Positions 26,950 through 38,100 of a DNA stretch of 64,000 nt are shown here, piece after piece. The DNA comes from Crossaster papposus (taxonomy: Eukaryota; Echinodermata; Asteroidea; Velatida; Solasteridae). The stretch is from the NCBI GenBank assembly GCA_037893245.1, contig JBAIAA010000021.1, forward strand, positions 1,860,001 to 1,924,000, written 5' to 3'. Positions within the stretch are counted from its first letter, which is position 1. Each line of letters begins with the position of its first letter. Made by a program: the position numbers and the translations under genes. The notes under the pieces are model-generated. The model was given only the letters and a program-made list of their open reading frames with translations. It was not told where the DNA came from and ran no database searches.

Positions 26950-27561
26950 ATGACGACTAGTATTTATCCTGATCTAAAAATCGACGAAACGAGGGTGTTT
27001 CGATTGCAAAAGATCGAAGAAGTTCAAAAAGATATATTGGCACAACGAGAACAGCGAAGCGCGTTGTGTAAAAAATACGGTAAGTTAATTACGGGGTTGT
27101 CTACTATGGAAACGCTAGCTGAGATGAGTGGTGTGGCTTGTGGGGGTTTGGGAATCGCGGCTATAAGCAGCATAATTGCGTCACCCGTTGGTATAGCGTT
27201 AGAGGTAGTAGCCATTGGTTTTGGTGGAGCCGCGCTCTTGCTAAAATATTTTAGCAAACGATTTAGGCTTAAAGTTAAAAAACACGACGAGATTAGAGTC
27301 TTGGCTGAGGCTAAACTCAACAGCGTAAGAGATCTTATTTCTCAAGCTATAGAAGACGGTGATATATCCCACGAAGGATACGCTTTGGTGTTAAAAGAAT
27401 TGAGGCAATTTAACGATATGAAAGAGGCTATAAGGTCTGGCAGCAAGCTGTCAGAAAAGAAAGGTGAGAGCGATATGGAATCCGAGATAAAAAGACGCGT
27501 AAAAGAGTTGGTGACAAAGGAAAAAAAAGGTCTTATCGAAAAACTTACAGCTTCGCAATAA
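26950..27561 (+). CDS. Polinton conserved membrane protein, 203 aa
   Basis: Layout: an N-terminal Polinton-typical IYPDL motif (5-9), a charged helix, a glycine- and alanine-rich hydrophobic hairpin (about 53-100), then KKHDEIRVLAEAKLNSVRD (about 109-127) and a charged C-terminal helical region. The KHE-I--LAEAKLN motif recurs in Polintons from several animals; the function is unknown and a membrane-active virion component is a guess. The last 13 codons and the stop lie in the right terminal inverted repeat. Two overlapping AATAAA polyadenylation signals (27557 and 27561) coincide with the stop codon. It follows minor capsid copy 2 by 13 bp. Confidence 0.8.
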   Translation: MTTSIYPDLKIDETRVFRLQKIEEVQKDILAQREQRSALCKKYGKLITGLSTMETLAEMSGVACGGLGIAAISSIIASPVGIALEVVAIGFGGAALLLKYFSKRFRLKVKKHDEIRVLAEAKLNSVRDLISQAIEDGDISHEGYALVLKELRQFNDMKEAIRSGSKLSEKKGESDMESEIKRRVKELVTKEKKGLIEKLTASQ

Positions 27562-27855
27562 ATAAAAATTATTTCGATCAACCTCCTCCTCCTTACGCGA
27601 CGGCGCCACCTTTAGAATGTTAAGCATAAAAAAAGAGAGAGAAGATAAAACTGAGCTGCGATTTAAAAAAAAGTGGCTCAGTTTTTAAAAGTGACGATTT
27701 TTAAAACTAGCTCAGTTTTTAAAAGTGACGATTTCTAAAACTAGCTCAGTTTTAAAAGTGACGATTTCTAAAACTAGCTCAGTTTTTAAAAGTGACGATT
27801 TCTAAAACTGAGCTAGTTTTAGAAATTGGTTCTCAAACGGCTTATCCCTACTACT
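27522..27855. repeat. Right terminal inverted repeat of the Polinton
   Basis: 334 bp, the reverse complement of 13415-13747 with one extra base in an A-run. It contains the end of the 203-aa gene, AATAAA signals, a GC-rich GGCGCC patch and the mirror set of four 33-34 bp subterminal repeats, and ends in CCCTACTACT. Confidence 0.96.
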
Positions 27856-27927
27856 GGGGATTAGGTCAAATGGTATAGCGCTCGCTTAGCATGCGAGAGG
27901 TACCGGGATCGATACCCGGATCTTCCA
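27856..27927 (+). tRNA. tRNA-Ala (AGC) abutting the Polinton right end
   Basis: It reads GGGGATTAGGTC..., one G short at the 5' end compared with array copies and with the double D-stem variant described at 7047. The element's last base (T) takes the place of G1. It is the interrupted target gene; the 3' part, B box and T-run are intact, but the 5' leader has been replaced by element DNA. Probably non-functional or weak. Confidence 0.8.
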
Positions 27928-28165
27928 AATAATTATGTGTTGATTTTTACTGTATGGCATTTCTTCATTTTATAATTTTCTAAAATATACTCAAGAAAGA
28001 GATGTGTGTTGGGGGATTAGCTCAAATGGTAGAGCGCTCGCTTTGCATGTGAGATGTACCGGGATCGATACCCGGATCTTCCATATAATATTTGTTGATT
28101 TTTACTGCATGGTATTTCTTCATTGTATAATTTTCACAAATATACTCAAGAATGAGAGATGTGTT

Positions 28166-28238
28166 TGGGGATTAGCTCAAATGGTAGAGCGCTCGCTTAG
28201 CATGCGAGAGGTACCGGGATCGATACCCGGATCTTCCA
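28166..28238 (+). tRNA. tRNA-Ala (AGC) with G1 to T, representative of a family
   Basis: The leader/gene junction reads GTGTTTGGGGATTAG, so position 1 is T and the first acceptor pair is U:C. G3:U70 is kept. The same change occurs at 28787, 31424, 33443, 36547, 37167, 37946, 38256, 39035, 61002, 62243, 62709 and 63951, some with T8 also changed to A. These copies may process or charge poorly. Confidence 0.8.
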
Positions 28239-30337
28239 AATAATATGTGTTGATTTTTACTGTATGGCATTTCTTCATTTTGTAATTTTCTAAAATATAC
28301 TCAAGAAAGAGATGTGTGTTGGGGGATTAGCTCAAATGGTAGAGCGCTCGCTTTGCATGTGAGAGGTACCGGGATCGATACCCGGATCTTCCAAATAATA
28401 TTTGTTCATTTTTACTGCATGGTATTTCTTCATTTTATAATTTTCACAAATATACTCAAGAATGAGAGATGTGTTGGGGGATTAGGTCAAATGGTATAGC
28501 GCTCGCTTAGCATGCGAGAGGTACCGGGATCGATACCCGGATCTTCCAAATAATTATGTGTTGATTTTTACTGTATGGCATTTCTTCATTTTATAATTTT
28601 CTAAAATATACTCAAGAAAGAGATGTGTGTTGGGGGATTAGCTCAAATGGTAAAGCGCTCGCTTTGCATGTGAGATGTACCGGGATCGATACCCGGATCT
28701 TCCATATAATATTTGTTGATTTTTACTGCATGGTATTTCTTCATTGTATAATTTTCACAAATATACTCAAGAATGAGAGATGTGTTTGGGGATTAGCTCA
28801 AATGGTAGAGCGCTCGCTTAGCATGCGAGAGGTACCGGGATCGATACCCGGATCTTCCAAATAATATTTCTTCATTTTTACTGCATGGTATTTCTTTATT
28901 TTATAATTTTCACAAATATACTCAAGAATGAGACATGTGTTGGGGGATTAGATCAAATGGTAGAGCGCTCGCTTAGCATGCGAGAGGTACCGGGATCGTT
29001 ACCTGGATCTTCCAAATAATATGTGTTGATTTTTACTGTATGGCATTTCTTCATTTTGTAATTTTCTAAAATATACTCAAGAAAGAGATGTGTTTTGGGG
29101 AATTAGCTCAAATGGTAGAGCGCTCGCTTTGCATGTGAGATGTACCGGGATCGATACCCGGATCTTCCATATAATATTTGTTGATTTTTACTGCATGGTA
29201 TTTCTTCATTTTATAATTTTCACAAATATACTCAAGAATGAGAGATGTGTTGGGGGAATAGCTCAAATGTTAGAGCGCTCGCTTAGCATGCGAGAGGTAC
29301 CGAGATCGATACCCGGATCTTCCAAATAATATTTCTTCATTTTTACTAGATGGTATTTCTTTATTTTATAATTTTCACAAATATACGCAAGAATGAGAGA
29401 TGTGTTGGGGGATTAGCTCAAATGGTAGAGCGCTCGCTTAGCATGCGAGAGGTACCGGGATCGATACCCGGATCTTCCAAATAATATGTGTTGATTTTTA
29501 CTGTATGGCATTTCTTCATTTTGTAATTTTCTAAAATATACTCAAGAAAGAGATGTGTGTTGGGGGATTAGCTCAAATGGTAGAGCGCTCACTTAGCATG
29601 CGAGAGGTACCGGGATCGATACCCGGATCTTCCAAATAATATTTCTTCATTTTTACTGCATGGTATTTCTTCATTTTATAATTTTCACAAATATACTCAA
29701 GAATGAGAGATGTTTTGGGGGATTAGCTCAAATGGTAGAGCGCTCGCTTAGCATGCGAGAGGTACCGGGATCGACACCCGGATCTTCCAAATAATATTTG
29801 TTCATTTTTACTGTATGGCATTTCTTCATTTTGTAATTTTCTAAAATATACTCAAGAAAGAGATCTGTGTTGGGGAATTAGCTCAAATGGTAGAGCGCTC
29901 GCTTTGCATGTGAGATGTACCGGGATCGATACCCGGATCTTCCATATAATATTTGTTGATTTTTACTGCATGGTATTGCTTCATTTTATAATTTTCACAA
30001 ATATACTCAAGAATGAGAGATGTGTTGGGGTATTAGCTCAAATGGTAGAGCGCTCGCTTAGCATGCGAGAGGTACCGGGATCGATACCCGGATCTTCCAA
30101 ATAATTATGTGTTGATTTTTACTGTATGGCATTTCTTCATTTTATAATTTTCTAAAATATACTCAAGAAAGAGATGTGTGTTGGGGGATTAGCTCAAATG
30201 GTAAAGCGCTCGCTTTGCATGTGAGATGTACCGGGATCGATACCCGGATCTTCCATATAATATTTGTTGATTTTTACTGCATGGTATTTCTTCATTTTAT
30301 AATTTTCACAAATATACTCAAGAATGAGAGATGTGTT

Positions 30338-30411
30338 GGGGGATTAGCTCAAATGGAAAGAGCGCTCGCTTAGCATGCGAGAGGTACCGGGATCGATACC
30401 CGGATCTTCCA
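30338..30411 (+). tRNA. tRNA-Ala (AGC) with one-base insertion in the D loop
   Basis: ATGGAAAGAGC replaces ATGGTAGAGC, so the gene is 74 nt with a longer D loop. All stems, the anticodon and G3:U70 are intact. It may still be functional. Confidence 0.8.
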
Positions 30412-31113
30412 AATAATATTTCTTCATTTTTACTGCATGGTATTTCTTTATTTTATAATTTTCACAAATATACTCAAGAATGAGACATGTGTTGGGGGAT
30501 TAGATCAAATGGTAGAGCGCTCGCTTAGCATGCGAGAGGTACCGGGATCGATACCTGGATCTTCCAAATAATATGTGTTGATTTTTACTGTATGGCATTT
30601 CTTCATTTTGTAATTTTCTAAAATATACTCAAGAAAGAGATGTGTGTTGGGGAATTAGCTCAAATGGTAGAGCGCTCGCTTTGCATGTGAGATGTACCGG
30701 GATCGATACCCGGATCTTCCATATAATATTTGTTGATTTTTACTGCATGGTATTTCTTCATTTTATAATTTTCACAAATATACTCAAGAATGAGAGATGT
30801 GTTGGGGGAATAGCTCAAATGGTAGAGCGCTCGCTTAGCATGCGAGAGGTACCGGGATCGATACCCGGATCTTCCAAATAATATTTCTTCATTTTTACTA
30901 GATGGTATTTCTTTATTTTATAATTTTCACAAATATACGCAAGAATGAGAGATGTGTTGGGGGATTAGCTCAAATGGTAGAGCGCTCGCTTAGCATGCGA
31001 GAGGTACCGGGATCGATACCCGGATCTTCCAAATAATATGTGTTGATTTTTACTGTATGGCATTTCTTCATTTTGTAATTTTCTAAAATATACTCAAGAA
31101 AGAGATGTGTGTT

Positions 31114-33050
31114 GGGGGATTAGCTCAAATGGTAGAGCGCTCGCTTTGCATGTGAGATGTACCGGGATCGATACCCGGATCTTCCATATAATATTTGTTG
31201 ATTTTTACTGTATGGCATTTCTTCATTTTGTAATTTTCTAAAATATACTCAAGAAAGAGATGTGTGTTGGGGGATTAGCTCAAATGGTAGAGCGCTCGCT
31301 TTGCATGTGAGATGTACCGGGATCGATACCCGGATCTTCCATATAATATTTGTTGATTTTTACTGCATGGTATTTCTTCATTGTATAATTTTCACAAATA
31401 TACTCAAGAATGAGAGATGTGTTTGGGGATAAGCTCAAATGGTAGAGCGCTCGCTTAGCATGCGAGAGGTACCGGGATCGATACCCGGATCTTCCAAATA
31501 ATATTTCTTCATTTTTACTGCATGGTATTTCTTTATTTTATAATTTTCACAAATATACTCAAGAATGAGAGATGTGTTGGGGGATTAGCTCAAATGGTAG
31601 AGCGCTCGCTTAGCATGCGAGAGGTACCGGGATCGATACCCGGATCTTCCAAATAATATTTCTTCATTTTTACTGTATGGCATTTCTTCATTTTGTTATT
31701 TTCTAAAATATACTCAAGAAAGAGATGTGTGTTGGGGGATTAGCTCAAATGGTAGAGCGCTCGCTTTGCATGTGAGATGTACCGGGATCTATACCCGGAT
31801 CTTCCATATAATATTTGTTGATTTTTACTGCATGGTATTTCTTCATTTTATAATTTTCACAAATATACTCAAGAATGAGAGATGACTGTGTTGGGGGATT
31901 AGCTCAAATGGTAGAGCGCTCGCTTAGCATGCGAGAGGTACCGGGATCGATACCCGGATCTTCCAAATAATATTTCTTCATTTTTACTGTATGGCATTTC
32001 TTCATTTTGTTATTTTCTAAAATATACTCAAGAAAGAGATGTGTGTTGGGGGATTAGCTCAAATGGTAGAGCGCTCGCTTAGCATGCGAGAGGTACCGGG
32101 ATCGATACCCGGATCTTCCAAATAATATTTCTTCATTTTTACTAGATGGTATTTCTTTATTTTATAATTTTCACAAATATACTCAAGAATGAGAGATGTG
32201 TTGGGGGAATAGCTCAAATGGTAGAGCGCTCGCTTAGCATGCGAGAGGTACCGAGATCGATACCCGGATCTTCCAAATAATATTTCTTCATTTTTACTAG
32301 ATGGTATTTCTTTATTTTATAATTTTCACAAATATATGCAAGAATGAGAGATGTGTTGGGGGATTAGCTCAAATGGTAGAGCGCTCGCTTAGCATGCGAG
32401 AGGTACCGGGATCGATACCCGGATCTTCCAAATAATATGTGTTGATTTTTACTGTATGGCATTTCTTCATTTTGTAATTTTCTAAAATATACTCAAGAAA
32501 GAGATGTGTGTTGGGGGATTAGCTCAAATGGTAGAGCGCTCACTTAGCATGCGAGAGGTACCGGGATCGATACCCGGATCTTCCAAATAATATTTGTTCA
32601 TTTTTACTGCATGGTATTTCTTCATTTTATAATTTTCACAAATATACTCAAGAATGAGAGATGTTTTGGGGGATTAGCTCAAATGGTAGAGCGCTCGCTT
32701 AGCATGCGAGAGGTACCGGGATCGACACCCGGATCTTCCAAATAATATTTGTTCATTTTTACTGTATGGCATTTCTTCATTTTGTAATTTTCTAAAATAT
32801 ACTCAAGAAAGAGATCTGTGTTGGGGAATTAGCTCAAATGGTAGAGCGCTCGCTTTGCATGTGAGATGTACCGGGATCGATACCCGGATCTTCCATATAA
32901 TATTTGTTGATTTTTACTAGATGGTATTTCTTTATTTTATAATTTTCACAAATATACGCAAGAATGAGAGATGTGTTGGGGGATTAGCTCAAATGGTAGA
33001 GCGCTCGCTTAGCATGCGAGAGGTACCGGGATCGATACCCGGATCTTCCA
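31114..33050 (+). tRNA. Block of 13 tRNA-Ala genes (2019-bp repeat, copy 1)
   Basis: Genes start at 31114 (TGC), 31269 (TGC), 31424, 31579, 31734 (TGC), 31893, 32048, 32203, 32358, 32513, 32668, 32823 (TGC) and 32978; the rest are AGC. The leader of 31893 carries a GACT insertion that is repeated in the next block. Confidence 0.92.
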
Positions 33051-33132
33051 AATAATATGTGTTGATTTTTACTGTATGGCATTTCTTCATTTTGTAATTT
33101 TCTAAAATATACTCAAGAAAGAGATGTGTGTT

Positions 33133-35069
33133 GGGGGATTAGCTCAAATGGTAGAGCGCTCGCTTTGCATGTGAGATGTACCGGGATCGATACCCGGATC
33201 TTCCATATAATATTTGTTGATTTTTACTGTATGGCATTTCTTCATTTTGTAATTTTCTAAAATATACTCAAGAAAGAGATGTGTGTTGGGGGATTAGCTC
33301 AAATGGTAGAGCGCTCGCTTTGCATGTGAGATGTACCGGGATCGATACCCGGATCTTCCATATAATATTTGTTGATTTTTACTGCATGGTATTTCTTCAT
33401 TGTATAATTTTCACAAATATACTCAAGAATGAGAGATGTGTTTGGGGATAAGCTCAAATGGTAGAGCGCTCGCTTAGCATGCGAGAGGTACCGGGATCGA
33501 TACCCGGATCTTCCAAATAATATTTCTTCATTTTTACTGCATGGTATTTCTTTATTTTATAATTTTCACAAATATACTCAAGAATGAGAGATGTGTTGGG
33601 GGATTAGCTCAAATGGTAGAGCGCTCGCTTAGCATGCGAGAGGTACCGGGATCGATACCCGGATCTTCCAAATAATATTTCTTCATTTTTACTGTATGGC
33701 ATTTCTTCATTTTGTTATTTTCTAAAATATACTCAAGAAAGAGATGTGTGTTGGGGGATTAGCTCAAATGGTAGAGCGCTCGCTTTGCATGTGAGATGTA
33801 CCGGGATCTATACCCGGATCTTCCATATAATATTTGTTGATTTTTACTGCATGGTATTTCTTCATTTTATAATTTTCACAAATATACTCAAGAATGAGAG
33901 ATGACTGTGTTGGGGGATTAGCTCAAATGGTAGAGCGCTCGCTTAGCATGCGAGAGGTACCGGGATCGATACCCGGATCTTCCAAATAATATTTCTTCAT
34001 TTTTACTGTATGGCATTTCTTCATTTTGTTATTTTCTAAAATATACTCAAGAAAGAGATGTGTGTTGGGGGATTAGCTCAAATGGTAGAGCGCTCGCTTA
34101 GCATGCGAGAGGTACCGGGATCGATACCCGGATCTTCCAAATAATATTTCTTCATTTTTACTAGATGGTATTTCTTTATTTTATAATTTTCACAAATATA
34201 CTCAAGAATGAGAGATGTGTTGGGGGAATAGCTCAAATGGTAGAGCGCTCGCTTAGCATGCGAGAGGTACCGAGATCGATACCCGGATCTTCCAAATAAT
34301 ATTTCTTCATTTTTACTAGATGGTATTTCTTTATTTTATAATTTTCACAAATATACGCAAGAATGATAGATGTGTTGGGGGATTAGCTCAAATGGTAGAG
34401 CGCTCGCTTAGCATGCGAGAGGTACCGGGATCGATACCCGGATCTTCCAAATAATATGTGTTGATTTTTACTGTATGGCATTTCTTCATTTTGTAATTTT
34501 CTAAAATATACTCAAGAAAGAGATGTGTGTTGGGGGATTAGCTCAAATGGTAGAGCGCTCACTTAGCATGCGAGAGGTACCGGGATCGATACCCGGATCT
34601 TCCAAATAATATTTGTTCATTTTTACTGCATGGTATTTCTTCATTTTATAATTTTCACAAATATACTCAAGAATGAGAGATGTTTTGGGGGATTAGCTCA
34701 AATGGTAGAGCGCTCGCTTAGCATGCGAGAGGTACCGGGATCGACACCCGGATCTTCCAAATAATATTTGTTCATTTTTACTGTATGGCATTTCTTCATT
34801 TTGTAATTTTCTAAAATATACTCAAGAAAGAGATCTGTGTTGGGGAATTAGCTCAAATGGTAGAGCGCTCGCTTTGCATGTGAGATGTACCGGGATCGAT
34901 ACCCGGATCTTCCATATAATATTTGTTGATTTTTACTGCATGGTATTGCTTCATTTTATAATTTTCACAAATATACTCAAGAATGAGAGATGTGTTGGGG
35001 TATTAGCTCAAATGGTAGAGCGCTCGCTTAGCATGCGAGAGGTACCGGGATCGATACCCGGATCTTCCA
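33133..35069 (+). tRNA. Block of 13 tRNA-Ala genes (2019-bp repeat, copy 2)
   Basis: Genes start at 33133 (TGC), 33288 (TGC), 33443, 33598, 33753 (TGC), 33912, 34067, 34222, 34377, 34532, 34687, 34842 (TGC) and 34997; the rest are AGC. The order of types and marks is identical to the preceding block. Confidence 0.92.
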
Positions 35070-35151
35070 AATAATATTTGTTCATGTTTACTGCATGGTA
35101 TTTCTTCATTTTATAATTTTCACAAATATACTCAAGAATGAGAGATGTGTT

Positions 35152-35223
35152 GGGGGATTAGGTCAAATGGTATAGCGCTCGCTTAGCATGCGAGAGGTAC
35201 CGGATCGATACCCGGATCTTCCA
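35152..35223 (+). tRNA. tRNA-Ala (AGC) with T-stem deletion and broken D stem
   Basis: Carries the GGTC...TAGC D-stem double variant and also lacks one G in the T stem (CCGGATCG for CCGGGATCG), giving 72 nt. Likely a pseudogene. Confidence 0.75.
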
Positions 35224-38018
35224 AATAATTATGTGTTGATTTTTACTGTATGGCATTTCTTCATTTTATAATTTTCTAAAATATACTCAAGAAAGAGATG
35301 TGTGTTGGGGGATTAGCTCAAATGGTAAAGCGCTCGCTTTGCATGTGAGATGTACCGGGATCGATACCCGGATCTTCCATATAATATTTGTTGATTTTTA
35401 CTGCATGGTATTTCTTCATTTTATAATTTTCACAAATATACTCAAGAATGAGAGATGTGTTGGGGGATTAGCTCAAATGGTAGAGCGCTCGCTTAGCATG
35501 CGAGAGGTACCGGGATCGATACCCGGATCTTCCAAATAATATTTCTTCATTTTTACTGCATGGTATTTCTTTATTTTATAATTTTCACAAATATACTCAA
35601 GAATGAGACATGTGTTGGGGGATTAGATCAAATGGTAGAGCGCTCGCTTAGCATGCGAGAGGTACCGGGATCGATACCTGGATCTTCCAAATAATATGTG
35701 CTGATTTTTACTGTATGGCATTTCTTCATTTTGTAATTTTCTAAAATATACTCAAGAAAGAGATGTGTGTTGGGGAATTAGCTCAAATGGTAGAGCGCTC
35801 GCTTTGCATGTGAGATGTACCGGGATCGATACCCGGATCTTCCATATAATATTTGTTGATTTTTACTGCATGGTATTTCTTCATTTTATAATTTTCACAA
35901 ATATACTAAAGAATGAGAGATGTGTTGGGGGAATAGCTCAAATGGTAGAGCGCTCGCTTAGCATGCGAGAGGTACCGGGATCGATACCCGGATCTTCCAA
36001 ATAATATTTCTTCATTTTTACTAGATGGTATTTCTTTATTTTATAATTTTCACAAATATACGCAAGAATGAGAGATGTGTTGGGGGATTAGCTCAAATGG
36101 TAGAGCGCTCGCTTAGCATGCGAGAGGTACCGGGATCGATACCCGGATCTTCCAAATAATATGTGTTGATTTTTACTGTATGGCATTTCTTCATTTTGTA
36201 ATTTTCTAAAATATACTCAAGAAAGAGATGTGTGTTGGGGGATTAGCTCAAATGGTAGAGCGCTCGCTTTGCATGTGAGATGTACCGGGATCGATACCCG
36301 GATCTTCCATATAATATTTGTTGATTTTTACTGTATGGCATTTCTTCATTTTGTAATTTTCTAAAATATACTCAAGAAAGAGATGTGTGTTGGGGGATTA
36401 GCTCAAATGGTAGAGCGCTCGCTTAGCATGCGAGAGGTACCGGGATCGATACCCGGATCTTCCATATAATATTTGTTGATTTTTACTGCATGGTATTTCT
36501 TCATTGTATAATTTTTACAAATATACTCAAGAATGAGAGATGTGTTTGGGGATAAGCTCAAATGGTAGAGCGCTCGCTTAGCATGCGAGAGGTACCGGGA
36601 TCGATACCCGGATCTTCCAAATAATATTTCTTCATTTTTACTGCATGGTATTTCTTTATTTTATAATTTTCACAAATATACTCAAGAATGAGAGATGTGT
36701 TGGGGGATTAGCTCAAATGGTAGAGCGCTCGCTTAGCATGCGAGAGGTACCGGGATCGATACCCGGATCTTCCAAATAATATTTCTTCATTTTTACTGTA
36801 TGGCATTTCTTCATTTTGTTATTTTCTAAAATATACTCAAGAAAGAGATGTGTGTTGGGGGATTAGCTCAAATGGTAGAGCGCTCGCTTTGCATGTGAGA
36901 TGTACCGGGATCGATACCCGGATCTTCCATATAATATTTGTTGATTTTTACTGTATGGCATTTCTTCATTTTGTAATTTTCTAAAATATACTCAAGAAAG
37001 AGATGTGTGTTGGGGGATTAGCTCAAATGGTAGAGCGCTCGCTTAGCATGCGAGAGGTACCGGGATCGATACCCGGATCTTCCATATAATATTTGTTGAT
37101 TTTTACTGCATGGTATTTCTTCATTGTATAATTTTTACAAATATACTCAAGAATGAGAGATGTGTTTGGGGATAAGCTCAAATGGTAGAGCGCTCGCTTA
37201 GCATGCGAGAGGTACCGGGATCGATACCCGGATCTTCCAAATAATATTTCTTCATTTTTACTGCATGGTATTTCTTTATTTTATAATTTTCACAAATATA
37301 CTCAAGAATGAGAGATGTGTTGGGGGATTAGCTCAAATGGTAGAGCGCTCGCTTAGCATGCGAGAGGTACCGGGATCGATACCCGGATCTTCCAAATAAT
37401 ATTTCTTCATTTTTACTGTATGGCATTTCTTCATTTTGTTATTTTCTAAAATATACTCAAGAAAGAGATGTGTGTTGGGGGATTAGCTCAAATGGTAGAG
37501 CGCTCGCTTTGCATGTGAGATGTACCGGGATCTATACCCGGATCTTCCATATAATATTTGTTGATTTTTACTGCATGGTATTTCTTCATTTTATAATTTT
37601 CACAAATATACTCAAGAATGAGAGATGACTGTGTTGGGGGATTAGCTCAAATGGTAGAGCGCTCGCTTAGCATGCGAGAGGTACCGGGATCGATACCCGG
37701 ATCTTCCAAATAATATTTCTTCATTTTTACTGTATGGCATTTCTTCATTTTGTTATTTTCTAAAATATACTCAAGAAAGAGATGTGTGTTGGGGGATTAG
37801 TTCAAATGGTAGAGCGCTCGCTTAGCATGCGAGAGGTACCGGGATCGATACCCGGATCTTCCAAATAATATTTCTTCATTTTTACTAGATGGTATTTCTT
37901 TATTTTATAATTTTCACAAATATACTCAAGAATGAGAGATGTGTTTGGGGATTAGCTCAAATGGTAGAGCGCTCGCTTAGCATGCGAGAGGTACCGGGAT
38001 CGATACCCGGATCTTCCA
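35152..38018 (+). tRNA. Block of 19 tRNA-Ala genes
   Basis: Genes start at 35152, 35307 (TGC), 35462, 35617, 35772 (TGC), 35927, 36082, 36237 (TGC), 36392, 36547, 36702, 36857 (TGC), 37012, 37167, 37322, 37477 (TGC), 37636, 37791 and 37946; the rest are AGC. The four units from 36237 are repeated 620 bp later from 36857. At 36392 and 37012 an AGC gene carries the CATATAAT flank normally tied to TGC genes. Confidence 0.92.
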
Positions 38019-38100
38019 AATAATATTTGTTGATTTTTACTGTATGGCATTTCTTCATTTTGTAATTTTCTAAAATATACTCAAGAAAGAGATGTGTGTT

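Larger units (their letters stand above)
13415..27855. mobile_element. Complete Polinton/Maverick (adintovirus-like) element, 14,441 bp
   Basis: A self-synthesising DNA transposon or integrated virus-like genome. It is bounded by terminal inverted repeats of 333 bp (left) and 334 bp (right) that begin AGTAGTAGGG and differ, as far as I can see, by one base in a homopolymer. It has all hallmark genes: protein-primed DNA polymerase B, DDE integrase, packaging ATPase, major capsid protein and penton-like minor capsid proteins, plus membrane proteins seen in related elements. All thirteen frames are open. It sits at the first bases of a tRNA-Ala gene inside the array. Intact genes and near-identical ends point to a recent insertion. 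Polinton and adintovirus are overlapping names for this gene set. Confidence 0.97.
27856..31031 (+). tRNA. Block of 21 tRNA-Ala genes
   Basis: Genes start at 27856, 28011 (TGC), 28166, 28321 (TGC), 28476, 28632 (TGC), 28787, 28942, 29097 (TGC), 29252, 29407, 29562, 29717, 29872 (TGC), 30027, 30183 (TGC), 30338, 30494, 30649 (TGC), 30804 and 30959; the rest are AGC. Copies at 28166 and 28787 start with T instead of G1. The order of marks matches the sequence left of the Polinton (around 9997-13254). Confidence 0.92.

Noticed and set aside
27024-27581. Minus-strand frames opposite the 203-aa gene.
   Set aside because: Antisense shadows; the + strand frame carries recognisable Polinton motifs.
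13415-27855. Free virus or bacterial phage contig.
   Set aside because: The element is flanked by host tRNA array on both sides with a target duplication, so it is integrated.
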